Shown here: in pieces, positions 10,740 to 21,701 of the stretch
Layout of the letters: every line of letters starts with the position of its first letter
How positions within the stretch are numbered: position 1 is the first letter of the stretch
NCBI GenBank assembly: GCA_037157565.1
Contig: JAZHRO010000013.1
Location: 34,848,501 to 34,912,500, forward strand
From: Thalassia testudinum
Lineage: Eukaryota; Streptophyta; Magnoliopsida; Alismatales; Hydrocharitaceae
Reading direction: 5' to 3'
Length of the DNA stretch: 64,000 nucleotides
The notes under the pieces: model-generated
The model's input: only the letters and a program-made list of their open reading frames with translations
Told to the model about the DNA's origin: nothing
Databases searched by the model: none
Position numbers and translations under genes: made by a program

Positions 10740-11990
10740 GATTTCAAACTAAGTACCAGCAGATAAACAAATCAGAAAATGCAATTTAAATATTCTGCTA
10801 TCAAGATCTTCCCACAATCAGCCTACAATCATCCAATCTGTACGGCAAAATTTATAAAGGTAACATGCAGTAAAATGGTTGACAACGAATCCCAATTTTC
10901 AAATCACGCGCTAATCCCCAAAGTTTGACGGCAAGCAGCAATTTAAACAAGAGAAATGTAAAACCCACGCGCAAATCTAAAGCCAAATCCACGCCCCCTC
11001 CCGCTACAGGAAACGGGGGAGCCCCCAACCCCCCCGTATGAGCCCCCACACCACCTTTTTCTTCTTCCAGAAATCAACGGCCCTGATCCTGTGTGGCTTT
11101 GGGTTTCGATTTGGGCGTGGATCGCCCATGTCTCTTTGAAACAAATGGTATGGGCAATAGATTACGAGTCCACTGCGCAAAAATCCAAACAGGGAGGCCA
11201 AAACAATCACGTGCAAAGATTTGCTAAACGGTAAATAATGGAAATAGAAATGCGACAAAGGGATACCCGGAATATCCTTGTGCGACGGCCCCGGTCACGC
11301 GAAACGCAGCGGGTGAGGCGATACGGAAAAAGGGTCGGTCGGCCAGGTGGAATGGATGCGGCGGGTTCTTCTGGGTGGTGCAGGGGAGAAGAGATAGTGA
11401 TGGTCGTTCGTCGGGAGGCAGTGCGGAGGCGCTAGGCGAGGTTGGCGAAGAAACGCCGATGAGAGGTGGATGGCGGTCTCGCGTAGGGCGGAGGCGGTGT
11501 GCGAGTCGGGAAGGTCGGCACCTGGAGTGGCCGGTTGGGGCGCCGCTGGGAGTGGTCGTCGGTGGCGGCGAGATTGGCGGAGGAGGTGTTTCTGCGGAAG
11601 GTGAGGTGGTCGAGTGGTGGTGGCGTGGAGAGTTGAGGGGAAGAAAGATGTTGGGTCGTTGGAGAAGGGAACGGTGAGGAGAGAGAGAGAAGGGAACGGC
11701 GAGGAGTTGAGAAGGTGGGCGCCACGTGAGGTGATGTGGGAAGTACGCAGGTGAGGGGAGACTTAAGATGAGAGAGACAGAGGAAGCGGAATCGGTAACC
11801 TTCGCATGGGAGGAAATCCTAACTTTGTTTATGATTTTCGACATCAAGATGGTTCCTGTTTTTAAAAGATTATGACTAAAAAAAAATATATTTCTTGAAC
11901 AACACGGATGAATCAGAGTATTTCTTGATTGAAAAATAAATTATAATATATAATTAAAAAATAAATAAATAATTTTACGAGCATGCACTT
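10740..11990. other. GC-rich block inside the gypsy element, origin unknown
   Basis: The stretch separates gag from RT and shows no gypsy motif. On the minus strand 11847-11224 there is a 207-codon Pro/Ser/Arg-rich open frame of a kind common in CCG-rich plant 5' regions, but it has no recognisable domain. I saw no clear terminal inverted repeats or target duplication. It could be an insertion, a captured gene fragment or a template-switch product. Confidence 0.4.
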
Positions 11991-11999
11991 AAGATTCCT

Positions 12000-12510
12000 T
12001 AATGTTGCAGCATCACATCTTCTTTGTTGAGTTGTTCAGTGCTTCTTCTATTAACTACTTAGGCCATCGGGTCTCAGGCGAAGGCGTCACCTTTGATCTT
12101 ACTACCAAGATGACTATCATTGTTGAATAGTCGGTACTAACATCCTTGAGAAGTTTGCGTGGCTTTCTAGGCCTTGCTATCTACTATTGAAGGTTCGTGC
12201 ATAACTATGGTGCAATAACAGCCACCCTTACACCATCTCCTCTCCAAGGAGTGCTTCTCCTAGGATGCAAAGAACGCCCAGGCCTTCGATGCACTCGAAT
12301 ATACTTTCACTAACACACCCATTTTTCAACTACCCAATTTCAACAGCAACTTCATCATCGAGTGTAATGCCTTCGACATCAATGTCAAGGCCATCCTCAC
12401 ACAGCAACGGTGTCAACTCACCGAGCTTAGTCAAGCCCTCTCTCTTATTCAACATGAGTACATTGTTTATGACAACGAGTTCCTGACCCTTGAAATGGCC
12501 ATTTAAAAGT
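12000..12510 (+). pseudogene. Gypsy reverse transcriptase C-terminus and RNase H remnant
   Basis: In shifting frames the sequence gives NYLGHRVSGEGV, LRGFLGLA and the RNase H start NFIIECNAFDINVKAILTQ (family form FxxECDASGxGIGAVLxQ). It then gives LTELSQALS and EYIVYDNEFLTLEMAI. The catalytic Asp of ECDAS is changed to Asn (ECNAF). Stops and at least two frameshifts are present. Confidence 0.75.
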
Positions 12511-12691
12511 GGTGTCACTACCGCTTACAACAACCCTTTCTTGCGTGCATAGAACACTGTGCGCTCCGCTTATTGTTATAGCAAAAGGTAACCACCCCTT
12601 GCCAACAAAAATAGCTTGCAAAACTGATGGCTTTCGATTTTCGGATCGAGTATTACAGGGGTTCACTCAATGATACTGCAGACACTCTCTC

Positions 12692-13560
12692 TTGTCAAGA
12701 GGGGTTGACACTCCTACCCATCTCCATCATCCAACCCAACTAGCTCAATGGCTTCAAGTAGGAGTGCCATCAACACGACTATTTCACCACCATGGCTTGA
12801 GTTATGCGAGATCCCAAGTGGGCCATGCAAAACATCCTTGTTTTTTACAAGGTTGCATCTATGTTCCTCCACTGTCTAGCTACCATAAACTCTTCATGGA
12901 AGAAGCGCATGCCACCCCTTTAGGAGGTCACTCTGGCTATGAGAAGACTCTTCACCGTTTATGAAGGGATCGACTTATATTGGAAGAATATGAAGCCTAA
13001 GCTCCATTTCATATAGAAATATCTTGTATGTCAAAAATCCAAAGTTGATATTCTCTCTCCTGTTGGCCTCCTACAACACCTGCCAATCCCAAATGCCATG
13101 TGGGAGGACATCTCCCTTGACTTCGTGGAAGCTTTTCCCACGAGTCACAACCATACAATCATTTTGGTCGTTGTTGATAGGTTGTCCAAGTATGCGCATC
13201 TCACTGCTCTCAAACATCCATTCACCGCCACTAACAACGCCAAAGTCTTTGTCAACATTGTCGTTAAACTCCACAACTTTCCCAAGTTTATTGTTTCTAA
13301 TCGCTATGCCATGTTCACCAAAGCTCAAAACTCAAAGCTCTATTTCTCATCAGTGTATCATCTGCAATCCAACGGCCAAATCGAGGTGGTTAATCGAAGT
13401 TTGGGCGCTTATCTCTGATGCTTTTGCCAAGATCACCCTCACTCTTGGATGTAGTGGCCTCCTTGGGTTGAATATTGGTTTAACACCAACTGGCATTCTG
13501 CGACAAGGACCAACCCTTTCAGGTCGTATGGTCGTCCCCCACCCACTCTCCAAACTTATA
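12692..13560 (+). pseudogene. Gypsy integrase remnant
   Basis: From 12692 the frame runs through YHKLFMEEAHATPLGGHSG, the HHCC zinc-finger start. After frame changes, 13098-13418 gives MWEDISLDFVEAFPTSH, VVVDRLSKYAH and IVSNRYAMF, then NGQIEVVNRSLGAYL. These are the D-D-E core positions; SDRD has become SNRY, so the second catalytic Asp is lost. Adjacent motifs match chromovirus-type (Tekay/Reina-like) integrases. Confidence 0.8.
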
Positions 13561-13699
13561 TTCCAAGCATCATGCTAAATGAGGAGGTTTCTCTTGAGAC
13601 CCAGCAACACAATCACATTCTCCTCTCTCTTAAGGAGCACCTCTGTCGCTCCCATGATCGAATGCGAACCTTTAATTGCCAACCATCATTGGCACGATG

Positions 13700-14030
13700 T
13701 TACCTTTGAGGTAGGCCAATGGGTCTACCTGTGACTTCTGTGCTTCTGCCATGCTACCCTCTAAAAGAAGCCCCATAGCAAACTTGCCCCCAACATGGTC
13801 CTTTTCAGATTACACAGAACTTCGCCTTCCATGTAATTGCAAACTGCATCCGGTCTTCCACATCTCTCAACTGCAACTACACCACGATGCCTCGCCCTCA
13901 ACATCAGACCTTCCTCCCTATTGGTCGTCACGAGATCCACTTGAGTTTCACCCCGAGCGCATCCTCGATCGTCACCTTGTCTGCCGTTGCAACCATGTTG
14001 TTGCAAAAGCATTGGTCTCATGAGCAAGTT
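13700..14030 (+). pseudogene. Gypsy pol C-terminal tail, chromovirus-like
   Basis: After the integrase core, KLHPVFHISQLQLHHD and DLPPYW, then PERILDRHLV in another frame, match the linker that leads into the chromodomain of plant chromoviruses (HPVFHVSxLK, then ILDRR). The chromodomain itself is not clearly readable before the purine tract and 3' LTR. Confidence 0.65.
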
Positions 14031-14134
14031 GAGATCCATCCTATTAGACTTGGGAACCTTATGATTATCTATGATAGACATATCCTAACTAGCTCAAGTC
14101 CATCGAGGGTGATGGAGGTCCTCGGGGGGATAGT

Positions 14135-14600
14135 TGATACACCCCATTTGCCACATCAAAATTGAAGACATGCACAATTTCACGTATGGAGTATGATTTT
14201 CCATTTTGCATGAGAATATGGCTAGTCTATTTTTATCTTTTTCCATTGAACAGTGGGTGTTATAGCAAAAGGAAAAAATATCACTTTTTTATTGGTCTAA
14301 TGTAATCTTGGTCTTCTTTATTTTGTCTTATGTAGTAGCTTTGGATTTCCCAATTGTTATAGGTTGTGTCAAGCCCTAATGATAGACCTTCTTAAGGGAG
14401 AAATAGAACATGTATTAAAAGAGTGTTGTACTCATTATGAATGATATACATCAACCTTCAACCTTTTGTCCATCTATGTTGCGCATGAGTTTCTTGTGGT
14501 TGCAAGTGCACCTCCCTTAAGGATATGGAAGAATTGAACTTTCCAACCACCTCAAATCGTGAGAAGGTTGCAGCAGCTCCTCAAGCAAGGGTTGCCATCA
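14135..14600 (+). repeat. Gypsy 3' LTR (466 bp)
   Basis: Begins TGATACACCCC right after the purine tract and ends GTTGCCATCA. Contains about 90 bp (14255-14350) absent from the 5' LTR. Confidence 0.85.
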
Positions 14601-14605
14601 AAAGG

Positions 14606-15931
14606 TATTCTCATTTGGCATAGGACATGGATACTAAGAAAGTATAATTAAAGAGACCCTAGATTTTTTTAATTAAGATGCCATCAATAGAATATTAAGC
14701 TCAACTAGTATGAATACCAATTGTCTATTGGTGCTTCTTATTCCCATCATTAAAAATATTAAAGAAAAACAAAAGAAAAGTAAAGTCTATACAAGTACTT
14801 TTTCTATTTTAATATAGACTTCTCTATTTTTTTTCCATCATCTCTCTATATATAAAGACATGTAAGATTTTTATATTGATTAATGAATTCCACCTTTCTC
14901 AACTTGCTATCTAAGCATGACCCTAAGTTGGTGGTTTGATATCCTACAAAAATACATAGTTTTCTAGGGTTCTTTTTCTTGCATTTGAACATGAAAAAAG
15001 GAAAAAATAGAAAAGTAAACTTCCTAAGTTTTCTCCTCCACTTGGTGCTACCTTTCCTCTTATCGGTGTTGCCCCTCCTCCAACTAACCATGTCAAAGTT
15101 GCTTCCCCTTTGACAACTAGCTCATTATCAAGTTAGGGTTTCAATGGGGTGCAAAGAGTGTCGCTAAGTAGTTCAAGGCCTCAAACAACTACCAGAAACC
15201 CCCAATCTAGATTGCCCTCATCTACATCAACATAATTGTCCTTATAATTGAATGCAATTCTTGGTTGGGGTGCAACGAAAGCCTAGTGTAAGACACCTAC
15301 GCATTTAGAATTGTATAGCTTACTGAAATAAACGTATATAGGAAATAAAAACATACGTATTTCCAACATTTTTGTATAAATCAGAAATATTAATCAAGCA
15401 AGTCAAACATAATTTCGAACAAATAACATGCAATAGAATAAATAAACAAAATGAGAAAGGGTTAGATTTTACTTCGATCGAAGCGCCCATTAAGAACTTC
15501 CCTTAGAAAAAGTATCGCCCCCCACAATACCAGTACGTTAATGTCAGACGAACTCCTTCTAGGATACGACGATCCACCTCCAAGATTCGGTATACTCCGA
15601 TCTTGGACGTCCTCGAAAACCACCTCAGGAAAACAAAGACAAGGTAATTTGGTTTGTCAATCAAATTCCCGATTGATCTACCAATTAATTGGTTTGACTA
15701 ATCAAAAACCTCTCGTGGATTACTCTCAACCTTATGCAAGATCGACAAAATCGATTGGAGATTTTTCTACTAATCTCACGTCGAATGAATACACCAAGAA
15801 AGAGAGATAAGAACGAGAGGGAGAGAGAGAGTGGAGAGAGCTTTTCTGCTCTTGTTTGTGTCAAATGAAAGTTCCCTCGTGGCCCTTTTATAGAGCCCAC
15901 TGTTACATGCTTAAATCGTTGAGTTAAGAAA
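14606..15931. other. AT-rich stretch without a recognised gene; minus-strand promoter-like segment at right
   Basis: No coding motif on either strand. At 15886-15892 the minus strand has TATAAAA followed downstream by a CT-rich leader-like stretch (about 15850-15790), the layout of an LTR U3/R boundary. TTGAT- and CCAAT-rich short repeats occur at 15655-15705. It could be a diverged minus-strand LTR fragment. Confidence 0.4.
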
Positions 15932-16401
15932 TGTATGCGTCGTAGTATAGTCAACGAAAATGTTCTACAACATTTAAATTTATAGAAGTGCTCAAAAATA
16001 AAAAGTGAGTCTGAGGTCATTTGCAAGAAGCAATATGGAATTCACAATACTAATCACAATATAAAATAGGAGCACAATAATTAGTTGTCACAAATATATG
16101 CAATGAATAATATACACAGAAATATATTCTATAATAGCATTTGTATCTCAAGAGATTAATAGGATAAAAAGAATGAAACCTAAAAAACAATTGTGATTTA
16201 AATCATCATATAAATCCTCTAATTAAGCATACATCTCACAGTTCAATTTAACCAAATATTCCAGCAGTAACTCGAATCAAATATCACTTAAGAGCTCAAA
16301 TGAATCCACAATACTCCTCAATCAGACATCGCCAAAGCTTCATAGATGACTTAAATATCATCAAGGCATAGAACCACAGCAAGGCGCACAAGGGCGCCAA
16401 G
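15932..16401 (-). repeat. Repeat R copy 1, left part (LTR-like), split by the Athila complex
   Basis: Collinear with 58997-59500 and more weakly with 62043-62480. Shared landmarks include ACATTTAAA, AATATGGAATTCACA, TGTATCTCAAGA and CAATCAGACATC. It ends at the CCAAG duplication and resumes at 43889. Confidence 0.75.
16397..16401. other. Target-site duplication CCAAG (left)
   Basis: Identical to 43889-43893 directly outside the other end of the Athila complex. It shows that 16402-43888 integrated as one unit with one LTR pair. Confidence 0.88.
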
Positions 16402-18264
16402 TGATGAGCCCATATTTGTGGACTAATTAGTTACTTAAATGCCTAGGAATTAGATTAATATTGGTATATAAATTGCATATAATAAGATGTAAATAGATTA
16501 GTCTAGGTATTCATTTATTTACATATTCCATGCATTGCATTCATACTTAGAATTCATTTAGAGTAGCATGCATTAGAATAGTTAATCTTTTAGGTTGCAT
16601 TACATGTATTATTTTATTTCACATTTCTTTTAAGGGTTTGCACATAAATAACCCCTTATTTATTTTCTTTATTTGTTTCTTCTCTAACAGCTGCATGCAG
16701 GAGAGTGCGCGAGCTAAATGCGCAGGCAAAAATCGTGGATCTCTGTTTCCACGATCTCCGTCGCTTCTTCTTCAACCAACTCCTGCCTACACCTACACTC
16801 CTCTTGCAGCATAAAAGAAGGGTTCCTGCGTCCTTAGCGAGGAGGCCACCACCATCCCGACTCATCACTACGCAAAGCTCTTGAGCTTCTTCACACCACC
16901 ACCGCCGGCCTCAACCATGTGCACAAGACCACATCACCGCGGGCAGGCGGGGTGACAGACCGCTGCGTCATCAGTGGTCTATGCAGCTTACTGCGAGAGT
17001 GTGCCTAAAGGCCACGCAGTTTTCACCAGCCACCACTGCCAGCAAACACCGCCAGCAACCATTCACGCTCATTTAAGACGTCTAGGAAAGTTCCCAGACG
17101 TCTGACCTCCTGAGAGTACCATCTCCATCTTCTTCCTCTTTTCGTTCTCTATTTCCTTTCCACCAAAAAGAACCCATCACTGCCAGTCGTTACCTCCTCC
17201 CTTCGCCCGCGCCCGCACACTCATGCACAGGCCATCACCCACTCCTCCACCTCCGCACACTTTTAGCAGTAGCTGAGAGATGCCACCCTCCCAGCATGCA
17301 GCCCAGCGCGCCCGCCTATCCGTGCACGGCTGCACAGCCTGCGCAAACTCCCCTCGCCTGCAACTTGCAGTGTCCAACAGCAGCAGCTGCACAGCAGTGC
17401 GTGCTCCTTCACCAACTTCCCCACACGCACCTGCAAGCCACCTATAGCAGCGTCGTTCCCGTGTGCCCGCCCCTTCAGCATGCGTCGCCTCCGCTCCCCT
17501 CTGTGCGCCAGCACCTTCGCACGCCCTTCAGCTTCTCGCCGACCCCCGCAACGCCTTCTCCTACAGCCGCGCACGCCATTTGCACGCTCCCACGCACAAC
17601 AGCATGCGTGCCTTCCCCTTCGCGTGCGTGCCGCCTCTAGCGCCCCTACGTGCGGTCTGAAACGCCCGCGCGCGCCCGTGCGTGCCCACGTGAGCAGCGC
17701 CACGCCACCGTCCTCAGCAGCTGTAGCCACTGCCTGAAACCACCCTTCGCCAAAGCTCCATCCGACCGACTCCAACCATCTCGCAACCTGCCACCGCCAC
17801 CGCCGCGAAGCCCTCGCTCCGGCCAACCTAATCCCATAAGGGTTCCTCGAACGAACCTCTCTCCCGTGGGCGAGGAGGAGAGAGGTAGAATCCTCTGTTT
17901 TTTGTGGTATTAGTATTTACATTTCATGCCATTGCCACAAAAATGATTTTTGATTTATTATTATTTTAGTATGGTGATTTTATGCAAAGAACCTCCTTTC
18001 TCGTAAATGCAAAATCAGCATGTTAAAGTCTTTATCTTGATTGAAAAGCGATTTTGGTTTGATTTCTTGACGAAATTAATAGTGAACATTGGTTTTTGAT
18101 CCTGGCAAGTTTAAATAGGCCATTGCCTCCCTGTGGATACGACCCATTTCTAATTGAGTGGTTATTTTAATTGTTGGTTAGTCGATTTTTCCACCACTTA
18201 CATACTACAACAATGCATTATTTCATTTGCGAAACTTAATTGAAAGTGGAAAATCATCTCGTCA
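16402..18264 (+). repeat. Athila complex 5' LTR (1863 bp)
   Basis: Starts TGATGAGCCC and ends CATCTCGTCA. The interior is CCG-rich (17180-17860) and AT-rich at both ends. At 17076-17103 is a hairpin with arms AGACGTCTAGGAA and TTCCCAGACGTCT around AG. The GC-rich open frames at 17177-17913 are by-products of composition. Confidence 0.9.
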
Positions 18265-18266
18265 AA

Positions 18267-18284
18267 TGGCGCCATTGTAAGGGA
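18267..18284 (+). other. Primer-binding site, tRNA-Asp-like
   Basis: TGGCGCCATTGTAAGGGA lies 2 bp after the LTR. It matches the complement of the plant tRNA-Asp 3' end at about 14 of 18 positions. Athila elements are known to use tRNA-Asp. Confidence 0.75.
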
Positions 18285-19653
18285 AGCAACAGGCTTGTTA
18301 AACTCTCATTTATCTATTTATTTGTTCACATTTTAATTGAGGCATATTTAACCTATTTTATTTGATTTGGTGTGAGGTATGCATATTACACATGGGTTGT
18401 CTTATCGGCCTCAGCAACGCCGTGGTGGACCTTGTTTCCACTACTTGGAGGAGGAACTAAGCTTCGCAACTTGGTGGATCTTGTGGCCACCTCCGAGATC
18501 ATCACAGGAGCTTGTGGGTTTTGACCCACACGCATAGAAACGCACGGAGGACCATCTAGGAGGATCTTCCTCTTAACTTTTGATTCAGCATTTAGAGTAG
18601 ACTCTTTAGGTTTAGTTTAGTTGTTTCTTTTCTCACCCTTGTTCTGGGGTACAGTTTTAGGGGTTTGTTCCCCGATTTTGTTAGGCACGTGTTGGGTAAT
18701 TTTTGGGAGTCTGTTCCCTTTTTCTTTAGATTTAGGTTTTTACTTTCTTTTGTGGATTGATTTTATTTTGATTGTGCATAAGTATTTTAAAAAAAATAAA
18801 AAAGAAAAACGAGCTGCCTGCCCTTAGGACGAACCATTTAGGTTTATATGAAAAACCGTGGCGGCGAGTCTCCACCACCGTGAGCGTGTGGTGTGACAGG
18901 CCACACCGCCATTCGGAGCTCGTCCGCATTACCGTGAGCACCTTAGCGTGCATTCTCGCATCGTTGATTGCTGGAAGCAAGGTACGCATTTTCTTACTTT
19001 ACATCCTATTCTTGATCACGCATTGCATTTGGACTTAATGCGAAGATCACCTAATCTGTATTGAATAAATTAAACAAGTGGTCACATATTTTCTAGAAAA
19101 AGGACTAATTAAAGGAGGGACATTTTAAAACCAAGGATTTGATTTTCAAACTCGACGTGCGATTCAAAATTCAAAATCTTTTGCAGTGTATGCACACTTA
19201 TTTCACTTGCACCACGGCACGCTTCTAGACACTCCTTAGGTTTGGAAATACTAGGACAAGAGCCCTCCTATCGTTGGATTCTGAAGTGTTCGGAACTTGA
19301 GATCAAAGGTTTTGTAAATCCAAAGAGGGGGATACCCTGTCACGGATTTTTGGGGGTAGTTGAGAAGCACCGTGAAAGCACAGCTTCAAAGGAAGGCTTA
19401 GGCCTACTTGCATCCCTCAATCTTCCGTCTTTGGATTTACTTGACCTTTTGAGATTTAGGGAAGAACACCTAAGCTCCAACTAGGTCTTCTTAGGCGAGC
19501 CGTAGGTCGACAATAGGCGCGTAAATTGATTGAATAAATTGTATTGTCACCTACAATCTGACTTAAAATCAAAAGCCTAAATTAGGAAAGACCTAAAAGG
19601 TCCTTTTTGAATTGTGTTTTGCTTGGGGAATTCTGATTAAGGTGTGAGTTAGA
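18285..19653 (+). other. Leader (5' UTR) of left module
   Basis: Non-coding. From about 18829 (ACGAACCATT) it parallels 34570-35300. Both contain AGCAAG|GTACGC (a donor-like site), GGGGGATACCCTGTCACGGA and GCACAGCTTCAAAGGAAGGC. The shared blocks show that the left and right modules are the same family. Confidence 0.8.
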
Positions 19654-21701
19654 ATGGACCACATTGATTTTCATCCTTTCACATCTTGCCCACACCCTCA
19701 CCCCCACTCTGCATCCTTCGATCCCAGACGTCGAGATGGTCCATCCCTTGATGGACATAATGACAATCATTGGGATCCGTTTTACTCCTATTATAGGAGT
19801 ATTGGCCTGGTTAAGCCCCAAATCAGTGAGCAGAACTTAGGAGCGGGATTTGCTTTGCCCAATATCCCACATACCATAGAAATACCCAACCCACCCTCCC
19901 TGAAAAATTATAATGGTTGGACAAACACTCCTGGGTACTATAAGCCTGAGCCTGACTTCTCTCATGATAGAAATGACCTCTCCTCTTTGAAGATGGAAAT
20001 ACAGAAAATGCAAAATGAAATGATTGAATTGCTAGGAGAATCTTCGAGAGCAGGCCAACAAGAAAGAGATGAAATTAGCCACCCAATCTACCCCATTAAG
20101 GATGACGTACACCCCTCTACAATAGATGCATCTCCCTTGGGAGAGCTACACTTTATGTTGGAGGGAAATTCTGGGGAGAATAGCTATTTTTCGAGGATCG
20201 ATTTTGAAACCTCCCCATTAGATGACACTTCCTTGAGAGATCCACACTTTAGGTGGGAGGAAAATACACATGAAAGTAGCTATGCATTGAGAAAGGTGGC
20301 AACCCGAGGAAGATGATGATAAGGTTGAGTATCCACCTGAATTATATTGGAGTCAAAAGAAGGGAATGATGGTACCATTGGAAGACCTCGACCCAGATGA
20401 TAGTATTTTCGTGACATTTGATGAAGTGGGTCAAAGTCATGTTGTTAATCCTACCCTCTCTTCTGATCACAATATGGAACTCAAGCCCACCCTTAGGGAA
20501 CCTAACCCTAAAGAAATTGACCTATCTGAGGAGTCTGATGTAACCAGTGTAAACCATTTACCTCAGATAGAGCACCTTAGGGGATCTGCTGAGATATTAA
20601 ATAATTCTAGACCTCGAGTACATGATGAATTGTGTGATGAGGAGGAAGACGAATTATATGAGGAACCTACATTCAAGATTTGGAGTGACACTAAGGGTGA
20701 TTGTCTTATTTGAAGAGTTAGCCCCTGAGGATGTCACAAATTTGACCAAATTAGGTTTCCTTAGCACACCCATTGATGATATTTCTCCTCATGATGAAAT
20801 GATGGAAAATTTCGAAGCAATTTCTAAGATTTATGTGGATTCACATATAGACTTCGGGGAAGATTTGAGTAAAGAACAAAAACCCGGGGATGACATTGAT
20901 AGGATAATCCCTAGATTTATTGCTTCCAACCTGCCTTCATTCATTTCGAAGTCACCCTCTGATTCGCTTATATCTGAAAGCGAAATTATGACTCTTGATG
21001 AAGAGCAGGAAGATACATGTGATGGTGCAAGGAATGCTAGGGGTGAAATTGAGGATTTAGAAAGAGTGTTAGGGATGGACACTGAGTTGATTAAACCCAA
21101 CCTAGATCTTATGGCCATCCCGCAACCTCGTAACTTGGACACCTTAGACGATCCTTGCCTTAGAAAATTGCTCACTTTTGTTCTGACCAGGGGGCTTAAC
21201 AGACCAATATTTCCCGTAATGGAGTATCGTGTATGGATTGATGATTTCTTTAGTCAATCCATTACCCTGGGGGTTTATCTCTACACCATTCCTTCCCCAT
21301 TCTTTTTGGAGGATCCTTGTCATCCTCCCCCTACCCCTTTGGAGGTTGTTTTACCTGTTTATCCTTTAGAACCTCTTCTGGTGACCTGGGAAGATTTCAT
21401 TCCCATTTTAGTTGGGCGAGCATTTGCTATCGGGATTCATCATCAGCTCGCCAACATCCTAGGTTACCTATTTTCTAGGCCAACATTGCTTTGCTCATTT
21501 TTAGAGCCTATTTCTGCAATTCTTGAACCTGATTTGCAGGTTCTTTGGCTATTCAGCCCAGCTCTGACTGAGGTAATATCCTTCTATGCAATGAGGACAT
21601 TGCAGATTTTAGGCATGGGGGGTGTACTTGGGGATATACATAGCATAGTGCATTCATTACATACATTTGCAATAAAAAAAATTAATTTTTTTTTTTTTTA
21701 A
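19654..21701 (+). pseudogene. Unrecognised acidic ORF (~680 codons) in place of gag-pol, two frameshifts
   Basis: The reading frame begins at ATG 19654, directly after the leader, where gag begins in the right module. It continues in a second frame from about 20310 and a third from about 20705 to 21701, so two indels break it. I recognise no gag, protease, RT or integrase motif. Visible features: a His/Pro/Asp-rich N-terminus; a short coiled-coil-like helix (residues 108-131); two diverged copies of a ~25-residue SPL...HF...E...SSY unit (about 160-214); a long Asp/Glu-rich middle with a run of acidic residues (about 20637-20660); and a C-terminal ~150 residues rich in Leu, Ile, Phe and Pro. 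The 3' UTR that follows is the family's own. It could be the ORF of a non-autonomous partner element or a captured host sequence. Confidence 0.55.

Larger units (their letters stand above)
9863..14600 (+). mobile_element. Ty3/gypsy retrotransposon (chromovirus-like), degenerate
   Basis: LTRs at 9863-10235 and 14135-14600 both start TGATACA and end GTTGCCATCA. A primer site TGGTATCAAAGC follows the 5' LTR (10239-10250), and a purine tract ending in CGGGGGGATAG precedes the 3' LTR. Flanks AAATG (9858-9862) and AAAGG (14601-14605) are a target duplication with one mismatch. Gag, RT/RNase H and integrase remnants follow in gypsy order (integrase last). Most of protease and the front half of RT are missing, and a foreign GC-rich block sits in the gap (about 10740-11990). 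Confidence 0.85.

Noticed and set aside
17177..17913. Overlapping Ala/Arg/Pro-rich open frames on both strands, repeated at 42812-43535
   Set aside because: They lie in the GC-rich core of the two outer LTRs, have no domain, and are open on several frames because of base composition.
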